DNA of 64,000 bases from Oceanobacter sp. 1_MG-2023 (GTDB lineage Bacteria; Pseudomonadota; Gammaproteobacteria; Pseudomonadales; Oceanobacteraceae). The stretch lies in assembly GCF_030689025.1 (NCBI RefSeq), contig NZ_JAUYWA010000002.1, forward strand, positions 186,001-250,000, in the 5' to 3' direction. Under the pieces are notes generated by a model. That model did not search any database. It saw only the letters and a list, made by a program, of their open reading frames with translations, and was not told the DNA's origin. Made by a program: the position numbers and the translations under genes. Shown in pieces: positions 28,579-37,787 of the stretch; within the stretch, counting starts at the first letter, position 1, and every line of letters begins with the position of its first letter.

Positions 28579-29073
28579 GTGCAAAAACTCGTTCCTCCCA
28601 TTATCGATCTCGAAGCCTCCGGTTTCGGTTCCGGCAGCTATCCCATCGAGGTCGGGTACGCGCTGGAGGATCGCATGGTGACTTGCTGCCTGATACGTCC
28701 GGCTCCATCATGGTGTCACTGGAGTGAAGAAGCAGAAAAGATTCACGGTATCTCCCGTTCGATGCTTGAGTCCGACGGCCTTGGCCCGCGTGAAGTGGCA
28801 TTACGTATGAACGACGCCTTGCGAGGGAAAACCCTGTACTCGGATGCCTGGAGTTACGACAGCTCATGGCTTGGACGGCTGTTCGATGAAGCTGATCTGG
28901 TGCAGCGCTTTCGTATTGATGCGATCAACCGCCTGCTGAGCCAGGAGCAGATGGAAGCCTGGCATGACACCAAGAACAGCCTGTGGGATGAACTGAAGAT
29001 CGAGCGCCATCGCGCTGCCAATGATGTTCGCGTGTTACAGGAAACGTTTTTACGGGTCACTGGCCGGGTCTGA
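28579..29073 (+). CDS. DEDDh-type 3'-5' exonuclease-like protein
   Basis: About 164 residues. PPIIDLEASGFGSGSYPIEVGY carries the DxE motif of DEDD exonucleases; SDAWSYDSSWLGRLFD supplies the middle Asp, and HRAANDVRVL is the HxxxxD (DEDDh) motif. It is thus a stand-alone proofreading-type nuclease domain, substrate unknown. The GTG at 28579 has AGGA 8 nt upstream; an ATG at 28543 in frame lacks a close Shine-Dalgarno but would add 12 residues. It begins 98 nt after the GspE-like ATPase. Confidence 0.75.
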   Translation: MQKLVPPIIDLEASGFGSGSYPIEVGYALEDRMVTCCLIRPAPSWCHWSEEAEKIHGISRSMLESDGLGPREVALRMNDALRGKTLYSDAWSYDSSWLGRLFDEADLVQRFRIDAINRLLSQEQMEAWHDTKNSLWDELKIERHRAANDVRVLQETFLRVTGRV

Positions 29074-29267
29074 GACTGGCGGATTGTTCGATTATCTTGA
29101 CCCCATTGAGCCGGGGTTTATCCTTATGCGCCGATGATCTGTACCCTCGGCCGTGCCGTCTATATGCAATATGGCTCAATGCTGGAGCTTGCCCGGCAGA
29201 TCCGGTATGTTTCCCGGCATACCCTCATTGGACCCTGACAGGCTCCGAAGAGCACTGGAGAATAAAA

Positions 29268-30248
29268 ATGGATATCAGCCAGTTACTCCCTCTGGCAGCG
29301 CAACTTGTGATTCTGATTGCTCTGTTTCTGGTCGTTGCCCCGCTAAAAAAACGCCTTGATCGTATTGAGACCAACCTGGCTGCACAGACTGCCGAGCAGT
29401 CCGAGCACCATCAGTTCAGTGCGGAAACCCTGGACAGTGTCGTTAATGAAATCAAGGATCATTTTGAGATCAGTCTGAACAATCTGCTGCGAGATACCGG
29501 TGATATCAATCACAGCCTGAGAGTCAATGGCGAGCAGAGCCAGCGCGCCCTGGAGTTACAGGAGCTGGTGTTCAGCGAGATATCCGGTGGCCATGCGCAT
29601 ATCAAGGACCTGTTGTCCGCCAATCTTCGCAATCAGAAAAAACTGGCTGAAGAGATGGCCCGGACATCCATTAACGCATTCCGTAATGCCAGCGCGCAGA
29701 CGCACTCCGATGTTCAGCAAGCATTTGCAGCACAGGATAAGGCCTTGCTCAAATTGAGTGATTCTTCCCAGCGTATGCTGGGTAGCACAAGTGCGCATTT
29801 TAATGAAATGAGCAAGGAAGTGGCGACGCTCAAGAAAGCGGTGGCAGCGATGCTTAATATCCAGCGCAAGGCTGATCAGATGCTGGAACCGCTGTCGGCA
29901 CAGCAACAACAGCAGCTGACGCTACTGAACCTGGTACGCGAGCAGCAGCTCCGACAGCGGGAAATTATCGATGCGGAGATGACCATACTGACCGATCTTA
30001 ATCACTCCCTGCAGCTGCAACGCCAGCAGCTGGATGACTTGGGCGAGAATGGCAGTGTGGCCGCTGCCGTGCTGAACAACCTGCAGCGTAATCAGCTGGA
30101 AGCCACCACTTTCGAGCGCCGCTATACGGCTCTCAGCCAGGAGTTGGCCGAACTGTCCGTTATGATGCAACCTTGGCTGGAATCCCTTTCCGAGCCTTAT
30201 GCCGCAACGACATTACATCAGGTTCAACCCTCTGTGGTCGTCGAATAA
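29268..30248 (+). CDS. Membrane-anchored coiled-coil protein of unknown function
   Basis: 326 residues. One N-terminal membrane helix (LLPLAAQLVILIALFLVVA, residues about 6-24) is followed by long helical heptad-like stretches rich in Gln, Glu and Leu, e.g. around residues 30-120 and 180-300, so most of the protein should be an elongated cytoplasmic or periplasmic coiled coil. No family is recognised. The ATG at 29268 follows GGAG (29257-29260). Similar layouts occur in methyl-accepting and RmuC-like proteins, but no signalling or nuclease motif is present. Confidence 0.7.
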   Translation: MDISQLLPLAAQLVILIALFLVVAPLKKRLDRIETNLAAQTAEQSEHHQFSAETLDSVVNEIKDHFEISLNNLLRDTGDINHSLRVNGEQSQRALELQELVFSEISGGHAHIKDLLSANLRNQKKLAEEMARTSINAFRNASAQTHSDVQQAFAAQDKALLKLSDSSQRMLGSTSAHFNEMSKEVATLKKAVAAMLNIQRKADQMLEPLSAQQQQQLTLLNLVREQQLRQREIIDAEMTILTDLNHSLQLQRQQLDDLGENGSVAAAVLNNLQRNQLEATTFERRYTALSQELAELSVMMQPWLESLSEPYAATTLHQVQPSVVVE

Positions 30249-30572
30249 CCTGATCTGTCTCACGTTGTGTTTGACATGGTTTTGTAATAATCATTGGCCG
30301 GTCTTACTGATCAGGTTCTGCCTCCTCTTATCCATATCCGCTGTATGTATGCTGTTTGATCTGCATGTCGTTGCCATACAGGCAGGTGCCTGGTCGCGGC
30401 ATCACGCCGTTTCAGTTTCCAATACATCTGGATATGCCGGGTAGTCCTGTTCCGTGGGTTCAGGATAACCGCCAGTGCCCGTGTTGGAGATCATCACTGC
30501 AGGTTGCTGTTCCTTTTTATGGTCAGAACGCATGAAAACCAGACAATACCATTGTTGTAGGAGACAACTCTT
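30249..30572. other. Intergenic region before the Mop gene
   Basis: 324 nt without a convincing gene. It holds a TTGACA (30271-30276) whose nearest TATA-like hexamer TAATAA is only 8 nt downstream, so no promoter is claimed. The end provides TAGGAGA (about 30559-30565), a good ribosome-binding site for the molbindin gene. No ModE-type operator is recognisable. Confidence 0.5.
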
Positions 30573-30992
30573 ATGTTGACCAGTGCCAGAAATCAATTAG
30601 TTGGGAAAGTCCTCCAGGTTCGTGGTGGAGCCGTTAATGATGAAGTGGATATCGCCCTGAATGATCAGGATGTGGTGGTGGCGATCGTCACCAGTGAAAG
30701 CACCAACAAGCTTGGATTAACGGCGGGCAAGGAAGTAACGGCCTTGATCAAATCCAGCCATGTGATGCTCAGTACCGATCTGGATTTATCCATCAGTGCC
30801 CGTAACTTGCTCAAGGGCGAAGTATCGGCAGTGCGTCACGGGGCGGTGAACTGTGAAGTGGACGTGACGTTGCAGGGCGGTGGTGAACTCGTTGCCATTG
30901 TTACCGAAGGCAGTATCAACAAGCTGGGGATCCAGGTCGGTACCCCTGTCTGTGCTTTCTTCAAGGCCAGTGCCGTTATTCTTGCTGTTTGA
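30573..30992 (+). CDS. Tandem Mop-domain molybdate-binding protein (molbindin)
   Basis: 139 residues made of two TOBE/Mop repeats. Repeat 1 is SARNQLVGKVLQVRGGAVND to LGLTAGKEVTALIKSSHVML; repeat 2 is SARNLLKGEVSAVRHGAVNC to LGIQVGTPVCAFFKASAVIL. The SARN, RGAVN and SINKLG/TNKLG signatures are those of molybdenum-pterin-binding proteins (Mop/ModG), which store molybdate or tungstate in the cytoplasm. The two-repeat layout is that of Azotobacter ModG. No modABC transporter or ModE gene lies in the window, so it stands alone. A strong TAGGAGA precedes the ATG. Confidence 0.88.
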   Translation: MLTSARNQLVGKVLQVRGGAVNDEVDIALNDQDVVVAIVTSESTNKLGLTAGKEVTALIKSSHVMLSTDLDLSISARNLLKGEVSAVRHGAVNCEVDVTLQGGGELVAIVTEGSINKLGIQVGTPVCAFFKASAVILAV

Positions 30993-31061
30993 ATTAACGG
31001 GCTAACCAGCCTGAACCAGTCGTACTGGCTGGCATTTCCCCAAAGAGGTCTGGCGCTGTTT

Positions 31062-31973
31062 TCAGCGGTAGACTTCGCCTTTTTTTACCGCCTTGTCTGG
31101 TCGGGTTTTAAAGCGTTTGTGCAACCACAGATACTGCGACGGATGTTGACGCAGTTGCTGCTCGATAAAGGCATTGGCAACCCGTGCGTCTTCGATATCA
31201 TCCCCGCTGGGAATCGGCAGTGGCGGGTGTACGGTGATATCGTAGCCGGAGTTGTCATGGCGGCGAAAGTAGGTGACCGGCATCACGGTTGCCTTGCCGG
31301 CTCTGGCAATGCGGGAAGTGGCGGTAATCGTGGCCGTCGGAATCCCGAAAAAATCCACAAAAACACTGTTCTTGCGGCCAAAGTCCTGGTCTTGCGCGTA
31401 CCACAGCGCCTCACCTTGTTTGAGGCAACGAATAAAGGCACGGATATCCTTGCGGGTGTAGCAGCCGCTGTAGAGTTTCTGGCGGCGCTGTTCCATCAAC
31501 CAGTTCATCACTGGATTGTCCTGGGGCCGGTAACTGACATTGACCGGTACCTGGGTGACAAACAGAGCCCCGGCAAGGTCGAGCATGGAGTAGTGCGCTC
31601 CCAGCAATAACACCCCCTTCCCGGCGGCCAGTTCTGCCTTGAGCTGATCAAAGCCATGAAAGTGGGTACGGCTCAGCAAATAGTCCGGCCGCCGAAACCA
31701 ACCGATCAGGGTTTCCATCAAGCCAATGCCGTTGTCGATAAACACCTGTCGCACCAGTTGCGCCTGTTGCTGTGGGGTTTTCTCCGGAAAGCAGAGACCG
31801 ATATTGACTCTGGTGATGTGGCGGCGACTTTTGCCCACCTTGTACAGTAACAGTCCCAGCGTTTTACCAATCATCAGCTGGAGACGGTAGGGCAGATAAG
31901 TCATGGCGACCAGCAGGCCAACGCCACACCAGACTGGCCAGTAGCGAGGATGTAACAGGTGCTTGGGAGGCAT
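31062..31973 (-). CDS. Lipid A biosynthesis lauroyl/palmitoleoyl acyltransferase (LpxL/HtrB family)
   Basis: 303-residue inner-membrane acyltransferase adding a secondary acyl chain to KDO2-lipid IVA. One N-terminal membrane helix (GVGLLVAMTYLPYRLQLMIG) precedes the catalytic domain with the HxxxxD motif in LLGAHYSMLDLAG, VSYRPQDNPVMNW, and the substrate-binding YAQDQDFGRKNSVFVDFFG. The ATG at 31973 is chosen over the in-frame codon at 32024, since MPPKHLLHPRYWP is the usual LpxL opening. It lies downstream of hldD, in an LPS inner-core group. LpxL, LpxM or LpxP cannot be told apart safely. Confidence 0.88.
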   Translation of the reverse strand: MPPKHLLHPRYWPVWCGVGLLVAMTYLPYRLQLMIGKTLGLLLYKVGKSRRHITRVNIGLCFPEKTPQQQAQLVRQVFIDNGIGLMETLIGWFRRPDYLLSRTHFHGFDQLKAELAAGKGVLLLGAHYSMLDLAGALFVTQVPVNVSYRPQDNPVMNWLMEQRRQKLYSGCYTRKDIRAFIRCLKQGEALWYAQDQDFGRKNSVFVDFFGIPTATITATSRIARAGKATVMPVTYFRRHDNSGYDITVHPPLPIPSGDDIEDARVANAFIEQQLRQHPSQYLWLHKRFKTRPDKAVKKGEVYR

Positions 31974-32044
31974 GGATATTCTCTTTCGACGTACGGAAAG
32001 TCCGGCAAGGGCTGCCGGACCCAAGGATCAGTGTAGACGCTGTA

Positions 32045-33016
32045 TCAGCGCTGGTTGAGCCAGTTCATATACGCATGGACACCGGTTTTGACATCGGCGA
32101 AGGCCTGGTCATACCCGGCTGCCCGCAAGGCACTGATATCAGCCTCGGTAAAGCTTTGGTAAGCGCCTTTAAGGTGATCTGGAAACGCCATGTATTCTTT
32201 ACGGGCCGGGTTGCCTTGTTCCTGATGCCAGTCGATCACGGCATCAGCGACGTCATTAAAGCTCTGGCACTGGCCGGTACCGAGGTTGAAAATACCGCTT
32301 TGATCCGGGTTGGCCCAGAACCACAGGTTAACCTTGACGACGTCTTCGACAAACACAAAATCACGGCGTTGTTCACCATCGGCATAACCGTCACAACCGG
32401 CAAACAGTTTGCACACGCCATTGGCTTGAATCTGGTTATTAAAGTGAAAGGCGACCGATGCCATGCTGCCTTTGTGATGTTCACGGGGGCCATAAACATT
32501 GAAGTAACGGAAACCCACCACCTGACTTTGGAACTGTTCCGGCGATGTTGCCCGTAGCTGACGGACATACTGGTCGAATTGCCACTTGGAATAGCCATAT
32601 ACGTTCAGTGGCTGCTCGAAGCTGCGCTCTTCCTTGAAAACGGCACTGCCACCATAGACTGCCGCACTGGAGGCATACAGAAAAGGAATACGTTGTTCGA
32701 GGCAGGCGTGTAACAGGATTTTGGAGTATTCGTAGTTGTTCTCCATCATGAACTTGCCGTTCCACTCGGTGGTTTCGGAGCAGGCGCCCTCGTGGAAAAT
32801 CACGTCAACGTCGTCGAGCAGGCCGTCATCCAGCTGTACCCGCTGGATAAAGTCATCCTTGTCGAGGTAATCAGCAATATCGCAGTCAGCGAGGTTGTAG
32901 AATTTCTTGCCGTCGGTCAGGTCGTCGACCACGATAATGTCGCTGCGGCCCTGTGCGTTCAGGGTTTTGACAATGTTGGCACCGATAAAACCAGCCGCGC
33001 CGGTAACAATGATCAT
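32045..33016 (-). CDS. hldD: ADP-L-glycero-D-manno-heptose 6-epimerase
   Basis: 323-residue SDR epimerase that converts ADP-D,D-heptose to the L,D form for the LPS inner core. [20 protein letters not shown] is the NADP-binding motif, [20 protein letters not shown] is characteristic of HldD, and [10 protein letters not shown] with [13 protein letters not shown] supplies the Ser/Tyr/Lys catalytic set. The ATG overlaps the hldE stop by 4 nt, so heptose-1-P adenylylation and epimerisation are co-translated. The lpxL-like gene follows 71 nt later. Confidence 0.97.
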   Translation of the reverse strand: MIIVTGAAGFIGANIVKTLNAQGRSDIIVVDDLTDGKKFYNLADCDIADYLDKDDFIQRVQLDDGLLDDVDVIFHEGACSETTEWNGKFMMENNYEYSKILLHACLEQRIPFLYASSAAVYGGSAVFKEERSFEQPLNVYGYSKWQFDQYVRQLRATSPEQFQSQVVGFRYFNVYGPREHHKGSMASVAFHFNNQIQANGVCKLFAGCDGYADGEQRRDFVFVEDVVKVNLWFWANPDQSGIFNLGTGQCQSFNDVADAVIDWHQEQGNPARKEYMAFPDHLKGAYQSFTEADISALRAAGYDQAFADVKTGVHAYMNWLNQR

Positions 33017-34452
33017 GACTTGCTCTCCTCAGAATTCTGAATACGTTTGACAATGGCACTGGTGGAACAGTTGTCTTTGAAGCTAAGAATAATGACGTCA
33101 CCGCCGTTGTCCTGCACACAGCGACCGCCAGCAATCTGATCAACGGTGTAATCGCCGCCCTTGACCAGAATATCCGGTAGCAAGCGGCAAATCAGACGCT
33201 CTGGTGTGTCTTCGCTGAACGGCACTACCCAGTCAACGCTTTCCAGTCCAGCCAACACCGCCATGCGGTGATCGATTGGATTGATCGGCCGGGTCGGGCC
33301 TTTCAGGCGGCTGACGGATTCATCGGCATTGACGGCGACCAGCAGCCGGTCTCCCAGGGCCTTGGCTTCTTTCAGGTATTGTACGTGACCCGGATGCAGG
33401 ATATCGAAGCAGCCATTGGTCATCACCAGGGTTTCACCCCGTGAGCGCGCTTCTTCTACCTGAATGGCGAGGCTGTCTTCGTCGAACATCCCGGCACCCT
33501 GATGATTTTCGCTGCGCAATTCGATACGCAGTTCTTCGGTGGTTACGGTCGCGGTGCCGAGTTTGCCGACGACAATACCGGCGGCGGTGTTGGCCATCAG
33601 TGTTGCCTGGCGCAGGTCACAGCCTGCGGCCAGAGAGGAGGCCAGCACCGAAATCACCGTGTCCCCGGCTCCGGTAACATCAAATACTTCTCTGGCCCGG
33701 GTGGGCAAATGGAACGGCTCCTGATGTTTGACAATCAGGGTCATGCCTTTTTCACTACGGGTGATCAGGATGGCATCGAGGTCATGGGCCTCGATCAGCG
33801 CTCGCCCTTTGGCGACCAGGGTGTCGTCGTCCGGGCAAGGGCCGACCACCGCTTCAAATTCACTCAGGTTGGGGGTGATCAGGCTGGCGCCGCGATAACG
33901 TTCAAAATCAGTGCCTTTGGGGTCGACCAGCACCGGGACATTGGCCTGGCGAGCGGCATGAATCAGGCGTTGCGGGTTGCTCAAGGCGCCTTTGCCGTAA
34001 TCTGACAGTATCACGACTTGCGCCTGGCTGAGCTGCTGGTCGTAGGTTGCACACAGCGTCGACATATCGGTGCTGTGAAAAGCCTCTTCAAAATCGAGCC
34101 GGATCAACTGTTGCTGGCGACTGATAATGCGCAGCTTGGTAATGGTGGGGTGGCAGGGGTGCTCGAGAAAGTGACAGGCGACCCCGGACTGTTGCAGCAG
34201 GCCCGACAGCTGACGGCCATTCTCATCGTTGCCGGTAACGCCCAGCAGCACGGCATTGGCACCCAGGGTGGCGATATTGAGGGCTACGTTACCGGCACCA
34301 CCGGCACGGTTTTCGATGTCCTGGATTTTAACCACAGGCACCGGCGCTTCCGGAGAAATACGGGAAGTTGGACCTTGCCAGTAGCGGTCCAGCATGACGT
34401 CACCAAAGACAAGCACCTGGGCTTGATGGTAGTCCGGAACGTTGGTATTCAT
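33013..34452 (-). CDS. hldE: Bifunctional heptose 7-phosphate kinase/heptose 1-phosphate adenylyltransferase
   Basis: 479 residues, fusing two steps of ADP-heptose synthesis. The N-terminal ribokinase-like kinase (about 1-325) contains [18 protein letters not shown] and the anion hole [20 protein letters not shown]; the C-terminal nucleotidyltransferase (about 340-479) begins [20 protein letters not shown] with the HxGH motif, and [10 protein letters not shown] follows. The gene is divergent from waaA across a 93-nt gap that carries an inverted repeat. Length agrees with E. coli HldE (477 aa). Confidence 0.97.
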   Translation of the reverse strand: MNTNVPDYHQAQVLVFGDVMLDRYWQGPTSRISPEAPVPVVKIQDIENRAGGAGNVALNIATLGANAVLLGVTGNDENGRQLSGLLQQSGVACHFLEHPCHPTITKLRIISRQQQLIRLDFEEAFHSTDMSTLCATYDQQLSQAQVVILSDYGKGALSNPQRLIHAARQANVPVLVDPKGTDFERYRGASLITPNLSEFEAVVGPCPDDDTLVAKGRALIEAHDLDAILITRSEKGMTLIVKHQEPFHLPTRAREVFDVTGAGDTVISVLASSLAAGCDLRQATLMANTAAGIVVGKLGTATVTTEELRIELRSENHQGAGMFDEDSLAIQVEEARSRGETLVMTNGCFDILHPGHVQYLKEAKALGDRLLVAVNADESVSRLKGPTRPINPIDHRMAVLAGLESVDWVVPFSEDTPERLICRLLPDILVKGGDYTVDQIAGGRCVQDNGGDVIILSFKDNCSTSAIVKRIQNSEESKS

Positions 34453-34486
34453 TGTAATTTGCGCACTAAAAAAAGAGCGCTGAGTC

Positions 34487-34509
34487 TAGCACAATGGCTT
34501 GTTGTGCTA
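34487..34509. promoter_or_regulatory. 8+8 bp inverted repeat in the hldE-waaA divergent gap
   Basis: TAGCACAA (34487-34494) and TTGTGCTA (34502-34509) are exact complements with a 7-nt spacer. The pair sits 35 nt from the hldE ATG and 37 nt from the waaA GTG, well placed to control both. The mirrored halves could bind a dimeric regulator or form a small hairpin. Confidence 0.5.
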
Positions 34510-34545
34510 CCATTCCTGCCCCTGTTCCCGCTAGAGAACTCACTT

Positions 34546-35817
34546 GTGGCACGGCTTGGCTATACTGTTTTTCTGACCCTGATAACGCCGATTCTGCTGG
34601 CCCGCCTCTGGTGGCGTGGCCGCAAGAATCCAGGTTATCGCCAGCGTATTGTTGAACGTTTTGGCGCCGTCACTCCCTTGCCTCACCGTGGAGCCATTTG
34701 GGTGCATGCGGTATCGGTGGGGGAGACGCTGGCTGCTGCCCCGCTGATCGAACAACTGTTACGGCAGTATCCGCAGCGCACGATCTGGATCACCAGTACC
34801 ACCCCAACCGGGGCGGCGCAGGTCGAACGTCTGTTCGGTGACCGGGTCCGGCGCAGTTTTATGCCGTACGACTTGCCGTTGTGCTGGTGGCTGTTTTTGC
34901 GATGTACAAAGCCTGACTGTCTGGTGGTGATGGAAACTGAATTATGGCCCAACCTGTTGGCCTGTTGTCAGCAACGGGGCGTACCGGTGCTGCTGGCCAA
35001 CGCCCGTCTGTCTGAGCGCTCGGCCCGCGGATATGCCCGCTTGTCTGCACTGACCCGGCCGATGTTGCAGCGCCTGACACACGTAGCGGTGCAGCATCAG
35101 GTGGATGGCCAGCGGTTGCTGGATCTCGGTTTGCCGCCATCCCGGCTGAGTGTCTGCGGCAGTATCAAATACGATGTGGTGGTGCCGGCCGGGCTGGATG
35201 AGCAGGCCGCGGCCTTGAAGCAGGGCTGGGGCAAGCAACGACCGGTGGTGTTGCTGGCGTCCAGCCACGATGGTGAAGAAAGCCTGATGTTGGCTGCCAT
35301 GACATCCTGGTTGCAGCGCTGGCCAGAACTGTTGTTGGTGCTGGTGCCGCGTCATCCGGAGCGCTTTGGGCTGGTGGCGCAAGCGTGTCTGGAGCAGGGT
35401 TTTACGCTGGCGCGGCGCAGCACCCAGGCGTCTGGCAACGATGCACAGGTTTATCTGGCTGACAGTATGGGCGAAATGCTGCTGTTGCTGGCGGCCGCCG
35501 ATGTGGTGGTCATGGGTGGCAGTCTGGTGCCGCGCGGCGGCCATAACCCGATCGAACCGGCGGTGCTGGGCAAGCCGGTACTGATGGGGCCGCATTATTT
35601 CAATTTTCAGACGGTGGTGGATGAGCTGGTGGATATTGGGGCGGTACAGCTGACGACCGCTGCCACCCTGGCTGACGATGTTGCGTTGCTGCTCGATCAC
35701 CCGGAGCAGCGCCAACAAATGGGCCTGGCGGGGTACAACCAGGTGCAACAGAATCAGGGAGCGGTAGCCCGGCTTGTTGCGAATGTCGCAACGTTGCTGT
35801 CAGACAATGCGCATTAA
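34546..35817 (+). CDS. waaA: 3-deoxy-D-manno-octulosonic acid (KDO) transferase
   Basis: 423-residue GT30 glycosyltransferase that adds KDO to lipid IVA at the inner membrane. The N-terminal hydrophobic segment ARLGYTVFLTLITPILLARLW is followed by HAVSVGETLAAAPLIEQLL, TPTGAAQVERLFG, VMETELWPNLLACC, ILVPRHPERF-like VLVPRHPERFGLV and VVMGGSLVPRGGHNPIEPA, all WaaA signatures. GTG at 34546 gives the family's usual start and length (E. coli 425 aa). The frame is open far upstream but that part is antisense to hldE and not coding. Its last codons form half of a large hairpin. Confidence 0.94.
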   Translation: MARLGYTVFLTLITPILLARLWWRGRKNPGYRQRIVERFGAVTPLPHRGAIWVHAVSVGETLAAAPLIEQLLRQYPQRTIWITSTTPTGAAQVERLFGDRVRRSFMPYDLPLCWWLFLRCTKPDCLVVMETELWPNLLACCQQRGVPVLLANARLSERSARGYARLSALTRPMLQRLTHVAVQHQVDGQRLLDLGLPPSRLSVCGSIKYDVVVPAGLDEQAAALKQGWGKQRPVVLLASSHDGEESLMLAAMTSWLQRWPELLLVLVPRHPERFGLVAQACLEQGFTLARRSTQASGNDAQVYLADSMGEMLLLLAAADVVVMGGSLVPRGGHNPIEPAVLGKPVLMGPHYFNFQTVVDELVDIGAVQLTTAATLADDVALLLDHPEQRQQMGLAGYNQVQQNQGAVARLVANVATLLSDNAH

Positions 35818-35833
35818 ATACGCAGTGTCTGAC
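35799..35833. terminator. Near-perfect hairpin spanning the waaA stop codon
   Basis: GTCAGACA (35799-35806) pairs with TGTCTGAC (35826-35833) and TGCG (35808-35811) with CGCA (35821-35824), with one A/G mismatch between them and a 9-nt loop containing the TAA stop. It separates convergent waaA and yheS. Neither side has a clear T run, so termination on both strands is inferred from position only. Confidence 0.5.
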
Positions 35834-35855
35834 GGATATAAGCGGCTGACCCGGA

Positions 35856-37760
35856 TCAGTCGCTGTTTTCCAGCTGCTCCGTCAAATCCATCCATTCCAT
35901 TTCGACATCTTCCAGCTTGCTTTTGGTCTCTGCCTGTTCGGCCAATCGCTGTTTGAGTTCCTGTTTGCGGGCATCTTCGTACAGGCTGCTGTCTGCCAGC
36001 GTTGTTTCGATTGCGGTGAGCTGTTGCTGCAGTTTTTCCATCTGTTTTTCTGCGGCTTGCTGCTGTTTGCGTAGTGGTGCCAGACGCTGGCGGCGGGCGG
36101 CATCCAGACGTTTCTGCTCCTTGCGATCAACCGTTGTGGCCGGGCTGGTACTGTCCGGTGCGGCGGCTGGACTGCTGGTGTCCCACTGTCCCCGGGTGTT
36201 GAGGTACTGGTGGTAGTCGTCGAGATCGCCATCAAACTCCTGCACCTTGCCGTGATCAACCAGCCAATATTCATCGACACTGGCTTTGAGCAAATGACGA
36301 TCGTGGCTGACGATCAGAATGGCACCGGGGAAGTTCTGCAGCGCCAGCGTCAGTGCCTCGCGCATCTCGATATCCAGGTGGTTGGTCGGTTCGTCGAGAA
36401 TCAGCAGGTTGGGTTTCATCCAGGCGACGCAGGCCAGCGCCATACGGGCTTTTTCACCGCCGGAGAAAGGTTCAATCACTTCCAGGGCACGGTCGCCATG
36501 AAAACCGAACCCACCCAGGAAGTTACGAATTGACTGCTCGCTGGCCTTGGGTTTCAGCCGTTGCAGGATCAACATCCCCGACGCTGAGGTGTCGAGGGAT
36601 TCGAGCTGGTGCTGGGCAAAATAACCGATGTGCAAATGCTCGCCCCGGGTACGTTCACCGGCGAGCAAGGGAATCTCTTCACAGAGGGTTTTTAACAGGG
36701 TGGATTTGCCCGCGCCATTGGGGCCAAGCAAGCCGATGCGGTCACCGGGCACAATGGAAAGGTTGACGCCAGGAAGCAGCGTTTTGGTGCCATTGGCTTG
36801 CTGATAACCGAGGTCGGCCTGTTTCAGCGTCAGCAACGGGCTGGACATTTGTTCATGACAGGGAAATTCAAACCGGAATGGCGAGTCAACATGGGCCGGT
36901 GCGATCAGCTCCATGCGTTGTAATTCTTTCAGGCGGCTCTGGGCCTGCTTGGCCTTGGATGCCTTGGCGCGAAAGCGGGTAACAAACTTTTCGATTTCTT
37001 CAACACGGGTTTGCTGTTTTTCGAACAGCAGTTGCTGCTGGGCCAGCTTTTCTGCCCGGATCCGTTCGTAAGCGCTGTAATTGCCAGGGTAAAGCGTCAG
37101 CTTCTGCTCATGCAAGTGGACAATATGATCGGCCACGCCGTCGATAAAATCGCGATCGTGAGAGATAAACAGCAAGGTGCCGGGATATTTGCGCAGATAA
37201 CCTTCCAGCCACAGGGTAGCCTCGAGATCCAGGTGGTTGGTTGGTTCATCCAGTAACAGCAGGTCGGAGGGCATCATCAGTGCCTGAGCCAGGTTCAGAC
37301 GGATACGCCAGCCCCCGGAAAAATCTTTCACTGCCCGTTGCAGGTCGGCCTGGTTAAAACCAAGACCATGGAGCAACTGCTCAGCCTTGACGGGCACTTC
37401 GTAGCCCTTGTGCTGGTCCATACGGTCGAGCCAATGGGTCAGCTGATGGTCATCGGCGGCGTTGGCAATGCCGGCTTCTATGGTGCGATAGGGCTTGTCA
37501 CCATCGATGGCGTAGTCGAGGGCGCTGCGTTCACTGGCGACGACTTCTTGTGCCATATGGGAAATTCGCCACTTGCCGGGAATTTCCAGATCACCGCCAT
37601 CGACGGTCAATTCGCCGTTCAGCAGTGCAAACAGAGTGGATTTTCCCGCGCCGTTGGGACCGATCAGGGCCAGTTTCTGGCCATCATGGATGCGCAGGCT
37701 GGCATCTTTCAACAGGGTTTGCGTACCCCTTTGCAGGGAAACCTGATTAAATTCAATCAT
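35856..37760 (-). CDS. yheS: ABC-F family ATPase YheS-like
   Basis: 634 residues with two ATP-binding cassettes and no membrane segments, so a ribosome-associated ABC-F translation factor rather than a transporter. Cassette 1 has LIGPNGAGKSTLFALLNGE, DFSGGWRIRLNLAQAL and LLLLDEPTNHLDLEATLWLE; cassette 2 has LLGPNGAGKSTLLKTLCEE, PFSGGEKARMALACVAW and LLILDEPTNHLDIEMREAL. The linker between them and a Lys/Gln/Glu-rich coiled-coil C-terminal tail (about 530-634) match YheS (E. coli 637 aa). The ATG is 27 nt from the divergent TIGR02444 gene. Uup is the alternative paralogue. Confidence 0.9.
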   Translation of the reverse strand: MIEFNQVSLQRGTQTLLKDASLRIHDGQKLALIGPNGAGKSTLFALLNGELTVDGGDLEIPGKWRISHMAQEVVASERSALDYAIDGDKPYRTIEAGIANAADDHQLTHWLDRMDQHKGYEVPVKAEQLLHGLGFNQADLQRAVKDFSGGWRIRLNLAQALMMPSDLLLLDEPTNHLDLEATLWLEGYLRKYPGTLLFISHDRDFIDGVADHIVHLHEQKLTLYPGNYSAYERIRAEKLAQQQLLFEKQQTRVEEIEKFVTRFRAKASKAKQAQSRLKELQRMELIAPAHVDSPFRFEFPCHEQMSSPLLTLKQADLGYQQANGTKTLLPGVNLSIVPGDRIGLLGPNGAGKSTLLKTLCEEIPLLAGERTRGEHLHIGYFAQHQLESLDTSASGMLILQRLKPKASEQSIRNFLGGFGFHGDRALEVIEPFSGGEKARMALACVAWMKPNLLILDEPTNHLDIEMREALTLALQNFPGAILIVSHDRHLLKASVDEYWLVDHGKVQEFDGDLDDYHQYLNTRGQWDTSSPAAAPDSTSPATTVDRKEQKRLDAARRQRLAPLRKQQQAAEKQMEKLQQQLTAIETTLADSSLYEDARKQELKQRLAEQAETKSKLEDVEMEWMDLTEQLENSD

Positions 37761-37787
37761 ATTCGACAGTGACTAAAGGTAGCGGCA

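Noticed and set aside
30271-30290. TTGACA followed by TAATAA
   Set aside because: Only 8 nt apart, too close for a sigma-70 promoter.
30402-30596. Short minus-strand frame in the gap before the Mop gene
   Set aside because: No Shine-Dalgarno, overlaps the Mop start, and no recognisable family.
34018-34545. Upstream in-frame extension of waaA
   Set aside because: It is antisense to hldE, and the WaaA family start and length fit the GTG at 34546.
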